Assembly: GCF_041146395.1 (NCBI RefSeq)
Contig: NC_091001.1
Coordinates: 103,686,965 to 103,750,964 of the forward strand
DNA length: 64,000 nucleotides
Source: Eulemur rufifrons
Taxonomy: Eukaryota; Chordata; Mammalia; Primates; Lemuridae
Direction: 5' to 3'
Shown here one piece after another: positions 32,900-42,640 of the stretch. Within the stretch, counting starts at the first letter, position 1. Each line of letters starts with the position of its first letter. The notes below the pieces were generated by a model. That model was given only the letters and a program-made list of their open reading frames with translations, had not been told where the DNA came from and ran no database searches. Made by a program: the position numbers and the translations under genes.

Positions 32900-34450
32900 G
32901 GAAATCCCAATCTTTTATGATGGTCTCTAAGCAAACCTGCCTTACCTTTGCCCTGGAAGAAGACAGTTTTGCTATAGGAGCAGGTTTAAAAAGGTGATCC
33001 AAAATAAAAGCTGTCAGTGTCATTGCTTGCAAGATACACAGAAATGCAAGAGACCCATAGAGAATTGGCTCTCAATAAGATCCACTCCCTCCTTCAATTC
33101 TGTACCATCTTGGTGTCTACTAAATTTTCCCATGAGTTCATCATTACTTCAGCCACTCTGATTAATCTGACCGAGAGGGGCCAGGATCAACTCCATTCAC
33201 TTTGTCTCATATAGCATTTAATTAAGACTATGAATAGGAATCCAATCAGCAAGATGAGGTCAACCTGTAGGTCAACCTCAAGTATGTCGCCTCTCTCCCC
33301 AGGATCCGGGACTCAACCTCCTGAACAAGTCTCATAAGCCATTAGAATCTATCTTTAGCAATCAGCTTGCATTTTCCTTAAGTTCCTGGATTGACATTTC
33401 TACTTGCCCTGAGGTTATTAATCTGTGATGTTTTAGTGATTGCACAGATTCTGCTTTGGTCTGAGAAGTGCAACTCTAGGGCAATTTTATCATCTGTAAC
33501 AACCTTGGCAAGTGAATTGGAATCAACCTGAATGTCTTCCAGTTTCAAATTCAGTGTCATTGATCACCTCACCTAAAGTCAAGGACAAATTTCATACCAA
33601 TTTTTTTTCATGGATTACTCCCATTGTAGAAAAATCTACCTATTTTTTGCAGAATGTGCAAAAATAACAAGTCTGTTATTCTTCCAGCAAGCTCAAGTAA
33701 CCAAGGGGACTCCCATTTTGCATAGATCTCGGAAGTCATCTAAGGTTTAAATGATTTACTGGTGGTGTTTTTTTAAAACAATTTTGGGTCACTATGACCA
33801 CCCCTATAAAGGGCAATCACTGTGTCTTTAGGACAAAGATGAGATATTTTTGGTTTTTGTGCAAGAAGTACAATCTCAAGTGCACACATGGTGCTCCTAG
33901 AAGAAAGTGTTGTTTAAAATCATTGGTACCTACCAAGTGGGACCTTATTCTTCAGGAGCATGGTTGATACTTCTAACATAGTATCTCCATGGTTAGGTTT
34001 TAGGGTTCTAAACTTAGTTGGAAATATTTTTTCTTTCTGAGGCACTGCCTGAGGGCAGTCAGCCCAACCTGTTCTGTTGGTCCAAGCCACCACTTAAGTG
34101 GCATTTGTTGTCTCCATGGAATAACTGATAATTGGGCATGGAAAGCAACTGGAAATGTTAACGGTATCTTTTCAGTGAGAGGAGCAGGAGCTGGGGCACA
34201 ACTTGCCGCTTCTGCTAGATTTCTCAATGGTGGAGGGGTGGGGTGCTAGGCCCAACAGTCAGTGAAAATAAGAGACTGCAACAGTTTGGGAGATGAGCAC
34301 CAAAAGAAAGTTCTAGAATTATTTCTGAAAGACAAAAGATTATTAAGGTCCCTCCCTTCCTCATATATCCCCAGGTCTAAGGTAGTCCCTCCCCAGGAAT
34401 TGGGGTAGTTGCTTTCTCTCCACTTCCACAAAATTGATGTGCTCAATTCC
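32900..34450 (-). pseudogene. Endogenous retrovirus env remnant (broken)
   Basis: On the minus strand, a 60-codon open piece at 33378-33560 resembles the ectodomain of a class I (gammaretrovirus-like) envelope transmembrane subunit. Its segment at about 33425-33510 corresponds to the conserved helical region next to the expected CX6C-type disulfide loop. The second cysteine of that loop is not seen. Further downstream on the minus strand, about 32905-33005 looks like the cytoplasmic tail after the membrane anchor. Upstream pieces (34000-34227 and 34246-34446) may be surface subunit but are unrecognisable by themselves. Stops and frame changes separate all pieces, so no functional protein is possible. 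No gag or pol was found. Confidence 0.5.
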
Positions 34451-34924
34451 AGTAGCTATAAATGTATTTTTTTCCCATTGCTTCCCTACTTGCACTTAGA
34501 CATTTTGTCTGAAAGGGTCAAGAATAAGAGCAAAAAAGACATTTTTATAAAACATAACCATAATTAAGTTTGAATATCTTCCTTTACCTTCTGACTGGGC
34601 TGTAACCCAGGCAGTATACCAATCAAGTAGCCTAGGGCTCTGTTAAGGGAAAGAAAGTTGCAAGGTGCTCAAGAATGATCAAGATAGAATGTTGAATTTT
34701 CAAAATAGATATATATAACCTTCCACTCCTTTCATCTTGATCATCACCCAGGAAGTAACAGAGAGGAGATGATCTTTTTTTCTCGGGACAGCCACTTTCA
34801 GGGACTAAACTGCCTTACTAAGGTATGTAGATCAGGTGACATTGAGGAAGTAGATTCAGAAATTTTTTGAGTCAATTTTGGAGGAAGTTGTTCCAACATT
34901 CAATCATACCAGATGTATTTCTTT
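34451..34924. other. Gene-free sequence upstream of the env remnant
   Basis: It could hold the ERV splice-acceptor or pol-end region on the minus strand, but nothing diagnostic is readable. GATCAAGAT (34677-34685) and ATCTTGATC (34734-34742) form a perfect 9-bp inverted repeat. Confidence 0.4.
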
Positions 34925-35083
34925 TTTTTTTTAATTCCTATTTCAGCATATTGTAGGGGTACAAAAGTTTACGTCACGTATATTGCCCTTGCTCCCCTAC
35001 CCCCCCGAGTCAGAGCTTCAAACGTGTCCATCCCCTAGACAGTGTGCATTGCACTCATTATGTATGTATACACCCATCCATTT
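34925..35083 (-). mobile_element. Short L1 3' end (strepsirrhine type)
   Basis: Minus-strand L1 3' UTR of about 160 bp. It shows a T-run (complement of the A-tail) at 34922-34932, then 'atttcagcatattgtaggggtacaaaag', the C-rich tract, and 'gagtcagagcttcaaacgtgtccatcccc'. Heavily 5'-truncated. ATTTCT at both borders may be part of the target duplication but is too short to be sure. Confidence 0.85.
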
Positions 35084-35638
35084 CTACCCTATAGATGGTA
35101 AGGAGTGTGGAAGTTCCATGAAGTAGCTTGATCCATTGTTGAGTAGGTTTGAGATAAAATATACATCATTGTCAGACAACAAATGGCTCACAAAGCCAAG
35201 TACATGGCACAGATGAGTTTTAAGGACCACTATGGTGAGGTTGGCTACTGGCATGGCACCGCAGCCCTTCAACCTGAAAAAGTGTCAAGAGAGGTAAGGC
35301 ACCACTCACTGTCAAGGATAGTAATCTTTGAGGAAACCTCTGTCTTCCCCTTTCCTTTTGAATAAACTACTTTTTCTTGAGCAGAAGCTCCTGTTCTTGC
35401 TTTTGAAGAGGGTGGAGATAGTTTTAGACTTTTCAGAGCTTGAACCCAGCCTTTACACTTCCCACTCAGGAATCTGAAGCAAAGCAACTCTCCAACACTC
35501 TGCCAATGGCAAAAACAAATTTATCTTTCATCCCTCGGACCAGAGAGAAGAAATGAAAAAAAGACGAAAGCCATGAAATTCTGTAATCTCCAGGTCACAA
35601 AATGAGTTATGTTATAATTGAGGATTTATTGATAGGTT

Positions 35639-35677
<39 letters not shown>

Positions 35678-35754
35678 CACTCTCCCATCTTTTTTGCTAT
35701 GGATTAAAACAAACCAATATATTTTTATGTTATGTTATTTAATTCAATAATTGT
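35084..35754. other. Gene-free sequence with a 30-base poly(A)
   Basis: No recognised gene. The open frames of 60-72 codons (35084-35487, both strands) lack a known domain. Confidence 0.45.
35645..35674. repeat. Pure A30 tract
   Basis: Thirty consecutive A residues without a recognisable SINE or LINE body upstream. It may be the tail of an unrecognised retrocopy or simple repeat expansion. Confidence 0.9.
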
Positions 35755-37130
35755 TATTTTGTGCCTGTTTTATGGCAGGCACTGTGTTAAGTATCAGGAA
35801 TATGAAGAAAAAAATCATCTCCACGCTTTAAACCATCTTTGACCAGACATAACATGGCTGATGTGACCTGTGGGAATGTGTGAATCGTACATGTTGTGGG
35901 CATACGGCCTCCTCTGGAAAGCCATGGGGATCAGGGAAACTTCTTAGAAGAAGCCCTGAGAAATGCTGGGATTTTTGTTTGTTTAATTTGCAGGGGGAAC
36001 ATAAAAGGAAGTGTTGATGGAATAATGTAAGAAAGTGGGGAAGCGAGAGATGGCATTGGTCTGCAGAGCTGGGGGAGCCTAACGTGGAAGCAGGGAGTAG
36101 GTGAAGGTGGGTTGGAAAGACCGGCGGTGGGGAGTGAAGGATCCTGCCTGCTTAGCCTTTATTCTGCTTCACTCTTTATTTGACTTCCTTCTTTATTTAT
36201 GCTACTTGATTATGCTGTTAGACTTAGACTTTATTCTACTGGTGATGAATTACTACTATTAATAATATTACAGTGTGTAGCAGAAGAGTTATGTAGCTCA
36301 TTTGCATACAAAGTAATCCTTCGGGATGTCCAGGTGAATAACAACATGAAGAACATGCAAATAGATGGAGAGAGACTCTGAGCAAATGACATTTTAGTGG
36401 CACATGCAGTAGACATTGAGGCTCAAAGGGGAGAGATGTTAAACCTATTTAAGAGGTAGAATCAACAGAACCTCTAAGCAAAGAGGACAAGAGAGAAGGA
36501 AGAGGAAGCGTGATTCCCAGGTTTCCAGCTTTGATGACAGGTAACAGTGTGGGTGGCAGTGGCATTCTCTGACACAGGAATAGCACAGCACAGTGGTTTT
36601 GAAGGTGATTGACAAGTTTAGATGAACATGCTAAGTGTGAATAATCACTGGTGTGTCTAAAAGTCAATTTGGAAGTTATTAACACGTAACTTATAACTAA
36701 ACCCTGGAATCTAGATAAGAACTTCTACAGAGAATGTACTTAGAAATGTCTCAAGAGGGACCCTGACAAACAACAGCATGTAAGGACCTGGGGGTGGTGC
36801 TGGGGGAGGCCGGAGGAGATGGGAGTAAACCTAGGAGGGAGTTCTGCCATGACAGCCCTGCAGGAGAGGTTAACCAGGAAGAGGACTGAAAAATGTGTAT
36901 TGGATTTAGCAAGATAAAGATCGTGGGTGACATGAAGGAGAACAGTGCATGGATTTGGCGTGGACTGAGTGTGCCCTTTGGCATGGATTGAGTGTGCACT
37001 TTAGCCAATAGGAAAATGTCATTATATAATATTGATTCTTTGTAAGAATTAAAGGGAAATCCTTTGGACCCAGCCTTCTCAGAGTCTCTGATCTTATTAA
37101 AGGGAAAACAAGAGATGGTTTCATTCATTC
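35755..37130 (+). repeat. Old interspersed repeat, about 1.4 kb, unclassified
   Basis: It begins with 'tgtgcctgttttatggcaggcactgtgttaagtat' and contains 'gattcccaggtttccagctttgatgacagg' (36512-36541). It continues through 'gaggactgaaaaatgtgtattggatttagcaagataaagatcgtggg' (36880-36928). This order fits the long mammalian repeat also seen at 16430-16905. An internal part (36160-36440) looks foreign to it. The 147-codon minus-strand frame at 36751-37194 is the longest in the window but lies inside this repeat and is best seen as chance. Confidence 0.5.
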
Positions 37131-39980
37131 GTGTTATGTATTTCTTGGCAAGCATGCAGCATGTTCTGGGGAAGTCATGCTTTGAGAAAACCACGGAAAT
37201 GGCAAGATGTCTTTTGACAACGGAGGTGAAAGGGTAGTAAGCTCATGATTTAGACTTGGTCAGATTTGATTAAGGAAGAAAAAGGAGATGGATTATAAGT
37301 CCAAAATTGAGTCAGACAATGGCACACCTTATTTCAATAGAAACTGTAATAATGAACAGTCCCACCAATCTCAGAGCATCCATTTTCTTTCATGGGCATG
37401 CCCCCCAAAAGATTTCATGAATGTGTGTTTGGAAGACAACAGGAAATGTCGCTCTCTCTGAGTTCTAGTCAAAATGAGTGAGAGAAGAATACAGATGCAG
37501 GTAATTAGGTTTTGAGATCCAGCTCAGACTGCAACATCTGTTACCATGCTGTCGTCCCAGTCTCATGTGTTGATCAGGTGTCACGTCCTGGGAAACAGAG
37601 GGGACGGAGCTCACCCCCACGGAACAGCTGAGAGCAGGGCAGGAGCACAGGCCTTGACTAGACCCCAGCATGTATTAGTTCTCTGTCGTTTGGTAAGGTA
37701 GTTTACTGCTCTGAGCGGCATGGTTTTTGTTTGTATTTTGTTTTTTGGTCTTTAAAAGAAAGTAACAACACTTTTTCAAAAGATTATTGAGAGGAATAAA
37801 TTAACCTTTAAAATACTCAAACAAGCCTAGGAAATTCTCAGAATGTTAGACGATAAGCAATTTCTTGATTCTTTCTTCTTTCCTTTCTCTGTGCCTCCTT
37901 CCTTCCCTCCCTTTTTTCCCCAGTGAATATCTGTTCCTTCAGGAAAAGAGCCTGACCTCTGCAGGAGTCTAGGTACCACCTTCTCAGAAATCTCGATTAT
38001 TTGCATGGCAACATTATATCCCCCAGATAATGGGTGCAAATCTGAAAGTGTCCCTAGAGGAAGGAAGGCCTCAAAGGCCTGGGAGTTCCCCTAAGCATTG
38101 ACCTTGGGAACTCCATTACAACAGCAACAATAAAATCCTTCCAAGCTATAAAATGACTCAGCTGCTGTGCGGACCATATGCAAAGTTTTCCATCTCATTA
38201 ACAAAATGTTCATTCCTCCCAAACCTTTGAAGAAAGAATAGCTCTTTCCCAAGAAAACAATCTCTCATCTCTCTAGCTCTGAAATTGGATTGCACACCAC
38301 CATACAAACTGGAAACATGATTTTCCAGTGCAGATGACCCCACTCTCCACACCTGGCAGGATAGACAGTGTCTCCTTTTGACATCCCAGCCAGCTGGTAT
38401 TTTCTAGACGTCAAGGTGTAAACTGTCACTTTGGGAGTCACAGCTATTCAATTTTTAGATGTGACTGATCCAAAAATGTCAGGGAAAGGAAACTAAACTG
38501 ATCTCTGGCAAGTGAAAATATATGTTGGTATCTCTTCATAGACTCAGAAGGACCTTTCAATCCCTTGCTGAAGGTTCTATTTCCTTAGTCTAAAAATAAT
38601 GTTTACTAATATCCAAACTGATGGCAAATTAGAAGCAAAAATTTGAAGTAGAAAGAGAAATTGTGAGTAGACAATGTATCAAAAAAGAACTAACTAATAT
38701 TAAAAAAAGAGAGTGAAACTGAACGTGGGAAATATAGGAAAGCAAAAGTCATGGCAGCTAATGAACATTTTGTGCTGAGTGACACCCGGCACACGCCTCA
38801 GTCCCCCAGCGTGGTCACCACTGAGCAGCACAGTGAGGAGTGTCTGATGCTGACCCTGCCAACAGTGAAAAAAGTTTCAATTAGTCTTGTGTGTTTTGGA
38901 AACATTTTCATCCAAAATAGTGAATATTGAGTAAGACATTCTTTAAGTGTTAGTTTCAAGCATCTGGAATTTCATTTACATTAAAAATAGACCTGCCAAC
39001 AACGTTGAGAAAGGATATGTTAGCAGAACCACAAGGGTGCAAGAGTTCCTCAGGCAGCACCAACGTACTGGTGGGAAACTGGGATACTATGGTATTTGTA
39101 AATTGGCATCAAATTGCGGTCATTTGAATCATTTCTACATAAAAATTTCTCCTTCTCTTGGTGGATTGACTTCTGTCAGGAAACAAACATGACATTCCTA
39201 ACTTCCCCTAAAGATTAAAAGCAAGATTAATTTATACGAATGTATTAGATTTAAGAGAAAAGGACCCAGTCCGCAGGCTCCCTGCGTATCTGCTGAGGAA
39301 AGCGCCGGTCTCCCGGGTAGCTCCCCAGCTTCTCTGAGCATCTTTTCTCTGTCAGCACCATGTAGTCCTCACACAACCCACAGAAAGGATCAGAGGTTGT
39401 GGCTCTGATGTTTGGATAATATCCGAGGTTTACAGAAACTATAATAGCTTGCCAAATAGGTGAATTCAGACTTTTCCAAGATCCAGATTATAGTTCCTGT
39501 CAAACCAGGGGCCACCATTCAAAATTGCCTTCTGTCCAAATTGACACATAAAATTAACCATCACAGTCCCTGACCCATTAGTCATTTGGTACAGGTAATA
39601 AGGCTATTTCTCCTATTTACAGCAAGCAGTAAGAAGTCGATGAGCTTATTGCTGGCTGGCCCAAAGACCTGCATGAAAGGTTATGGCTCTGGGGCTGGCA
39701 GACCGTTGGCAATGGAAGTATCAGGAAAAAATAAGCAGAGCATCAAAGGGTTGGGAACAACTGCAGATCCCTGCTGGCTTCATCACATGTACAAAAAGAG
39801 CAGGGGTCTATTGAGGAAAGTAAAAGAGGTACAGGAAGAAAATTTCTAATCAGGTAACCTTTTCCTCATCCCTTTCTTCCAATTATAGTGCTTGGAATTG
39901 GTTTTAAGTTCCTTAGAGAAAAGGGAACTCCTTTTATTCCTAGGCAAAGTAGTAAGTGCTCCTATGCAGTGATAAATATA
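37131..39980. other. Gene-free sequence, 2.8 kb
   Basis: No exon chain or named repeat recognised. Frames of 64-87 codons (38947-39192, 39586-39849) carry no domain. If this window has conserved regulatory DNA, a repeat-poor stretch such as this is where a species comparison should look. Confidence 0.45.
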
Positions 39981-40043
39981 GCGTGCTGTGTGCCTGTGTG
40001 TACATGTGCATGTACGTGTGTGTGTGTGTGTGCGCGCGTGTGA
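39981..40043. repeat. (TG)n with CGCGCG, imperfect
   Basis: Alternating TG/CA/CG words cover about 60 bp, ending in TGTGTGTGTGCGCGCGTGTG. Perfect purine-pyrimidine alternation at 40014-40042 is a Z-DNA-prone sequence. Confidence 0.92.
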
Positions 40044-40499
40044 GACAGAGAGAGATAATATGACCAAAATAAGAGTCTCACCTCCTTGGACGTTATGGAT
40101 GAATAATTCCTCTACAGACATAGTCCTTCATTACTACATGTTGATGTCCCTTATATAAAAAGATTGTCTTCTGAGATGATTCTTCTGAAAAGGTCTTGAG
40201 GGCAACTAACATTTCACTTGAAGGGGATGGTCTTTTTAATATCAGTTACCAGGAAAATGATAGATTGTTGATTAGAAAAAAATAAATATAAAGAGTCAAA
40301 GACCTGGGTCTACAGGAAAGAGACTTGCTCAGCTCTCTAAGGTCTTACTTCCCTGGGTCTCCCTTACAGGAAAGAGTTGGGAGCAGGTTTAACAGGTGGA
40401 GGAGATGCCCCTGGAGCTCTGCAGGACAAGAGCAGTGTGCAACGACTGATGTGTTTATCACATGGTTAGATTTTCATTTAGAAAGATAAACCTTCCTGC
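40044..40499. other. Gene-free sequence
   Basis: Nothing recognised between the TG repeat and the solo LTR. Confidence 0.5.
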
Positions 40500-40959
40500 T
40501 GTTAGGTTTGTTCCAGGTGAGAACCTGGAAAGTATGCATAGGACAGAATGTGGTTAATGGAAAATTTAGGCTTGTAAAACAGTAGCTGCAGGAGCCTGGA
40601 GAGTCCTCCAGTAAATCTAACAGACAGCTGCAGCCAGCATTGCTATCTCCCTTCCCATAGGGACAAAGTTTATCCCTCCCTAGCTCTCCCGATAAGGACG
40701 ATGCCAGAGCTGGAGGATGGATATGACCAAGGCAGGGGTCCTAGGAGCTGGTTGTTTGAGAAAGAATTTATTACAAGTGGCTGTTCTGGCCCACTTACTC
40801 CCCACCTGCCGGAGAAACCCTCTATGAAACCCAAGGCTCTACCCTTTGCTCTCACGAATGCTTTTCACCTCTACCCATCTGCACCCAGATGCTCAAAATA
40901 AACAGCACTTTGCTACACATGAGCCTTCGTGTGTCTCTCGCTCAGCTCCAGACCTAACA
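40500..40959 (+). mobile_element. Solo LTR, 460 bp, probable class I ERV
   Basis: Both ends obey the TG..CA rule and are extended as inverted repeats: TGTTAGG at 40500-40506 and CCTAACA at 40953-40959. A polyadenylation signal AATAAA is at 40897-40902, about 60 bp before the 3' end, as in retroviral R-U5 architecture. The 5-bp flanks are CCTGC (left) and CCTAC (right), a target-site duplication with one mismatch. No retroviral internal sequence follows, so this is a solo LTR produced by LTR-LTR recombination. The family is not identified. A 66-codon frame inside it (40701-40901) is incidental. Confidence 0.75.
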
Positions 40960-40984
40960 CCTACCTTGCGGGTAATTGAAGTAA

Positions 40985-41475
40985 GCTGTGATATATGTAT
41001 ACCACGGAATATTACTCAGCCATAAGAAATAATGAAGATACGACATCTCTATGGTTTTCCTGGAGAGAGTTGGAACCCATTATATTAAGTGAAGTATCCC
41101 AAAAATGGAAAAACAAGCATCACATGTACTCACCAGAAAATTGGTTTCCCTGATCATCACCTAAATACACATCTGGGAACGACACCAATCCGATATCAGA
41201 CTGAGGTGGGGGGTGGGGGAGGGGATGGGGGTATGCCTACACAATGAGTGCATTGCGCACTGTTTGGGGAATGGTAACGCTTGAAGGTGCTGACTCGGGA
41301 AGGGGGGTTGGGGAAGGGAGGGACATATACCTACATGATGGGTGCAACGCGCTCTGTCTGGGGATCAGACACGCCTGGAGCTCTGACTTGGGGGGAAATG
41401 CGGTACATGGACAACGTATGTAACCTGCAATTCTGTATCCCCCATAACAATAAGATGAAATAAAAAAAAAAAAAA
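40985..41475 (+). mobile_element. Recent L1 3' end with A-tail
   Basis: A plus-strand L1 truncated within its 3' end. It starts 'tgtgatatatgtataccacggaatattactcagccataag', includes the G-rich polypurine tracts at 41208-41231 and 41302-41322, and ends 'cccccataacaataagatgaaat' plus a 14-base A-tail (41461-41474). AATAAA-like signals precede the tail. The sequence is of the young strepsirrhine L1 kind. It begins only 25-30 bp after the solo LTR. Confidence 0.92.
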
Positions 41476-42544
41476 GAAGAGCTGAAATAAGGGCCTGAAT
41501 GGGGTAAAGACACCGGAGTGAGTAGATTTGTGAGCTGCACACAAGTGAGAATGAAAAGAAACTGGTTACAAACTGGCGGGAAGAGCTGAAGAGCTTAGTC
41601 TGAGATATGTTGAGTCAGAACTACCCATGTTATTTATGAGGGATTCAGGCAATTAAATATTTGGTCCTGAGGCTCGGAAGAACAATCTGAGCTGGGGATA
41701 TGACCGTGAGCACCCTCAGCATATTGGGGGGGAATTAAAACAGTGGGAGTGAAGGGAGGAGAAAAGAGGAGAAGAATAGAAGGCTTGGGGACACTGGGGG
41801 ATGGGCAAGAACAGGGGCACGAGAACCCACGACGGTTCTGTACAAAGGAACGGCCAGGGAGAAGCACAGAACACGGTGGGTGCACATGCCACTGGGAGGG
41901 GCTGGGAAGGAAGTTGGATTTTGATCAACAAAAGAGAGACGGTGTCTTAGGAGAATCTAAACCTAGACTGAGGCTCTCTGCAGGGAAGCAGGACTAAGGG
42001 ATGCTGAGCCAAAGATAAGGACAGTCGAGGAAGTGGTAGACCAGAGGGTGTTGCTGGAGAGGAATTCCTAGGGGAGACCAGACGAGGGAGTGGGCGTCTG
42101 CATACATAAAGCCAGCGAGAGAGATGAGACCAAAGAATAGTCCAGAAATGAAGCTATACAGATTTTGAATTCTACGTGAAGTTTGCCATGTGCATTTCTT
42201 AAGCCTACACGACATTGGGCTGTGGCGTCTGTCACTCCCGCAGAAGTCAGGAGTCAGGGCTCAGGCTGATATTTAAAGACACGAATGAGGAAAACATCCT
42301 AGGTATGCGTGACTGTGAGTGTATCATCTTAAAAGTCAGTGTCATTCTAGACAAACTCAGTCCCATCCTTCAGACCAGCATCTGCCTGGGGGAGGAAGGA
42401 TTCACGTTTCCAAAACTGCCCCCTGGGAGTGGGGAGGGGAAGCTTTGGAAAGTTTAAAGAAAGCGAGTGTTCAAAGAGTTTTTCAGGCCTTAGCTGATTA
42501 AGCCCCAACACAGTGAGAAAAAAAAAAAAAATGAGAGCAAATAA
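41476..42544. repeat. Old repeat traces, unclassified
   Basis: A G/A-rich kilobase whose vocabulary ('gatatgttgagtcagaact', 'ggtcctgaggctcggaagaacaatctgagctggggat', 'gaagggaggagaaaagagg') follows the same old repeat family as 35755-37130, in forward order. An A13 run lies at about 42519-42531. No gene is recognised. Confidence 0.35.
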
Positions 42545-42640
42545 CGTCTCTGATGATTGGAGACTAAGTGACATGACCGAGGTCACACAGCAAGCTAATG
42601 ACGGAGACTCAAACGTGGAAGGATTCTCATGTCATGTTCT
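42545..42640 (-). repeat. MIR SINE fragment
   Basis: Reverse MIR core: 'agtgacatgaccgaggtcacacagcaagctaatgacggagactcaaac' at 42569-42615. Confidence 0.75.

Noticed and set aside
34677..34742. Perfect 9-bp inverted repeat GATCAAGAT/ATCTTGATC as a possible transposon or miRNA hairpin
   Set aside because: The 48-bp spacer is unpaired and AT-rich, and no flanking duplication is visible; chance is sufficient in a window of this size.
36751..37194. 147-codon minus-strand open frame, the longest in the window
   Set aside because: It lies inside an old interspersed repeat, has no domain or compositional bias of a protein, and overlaps another minus frame in a different phase.
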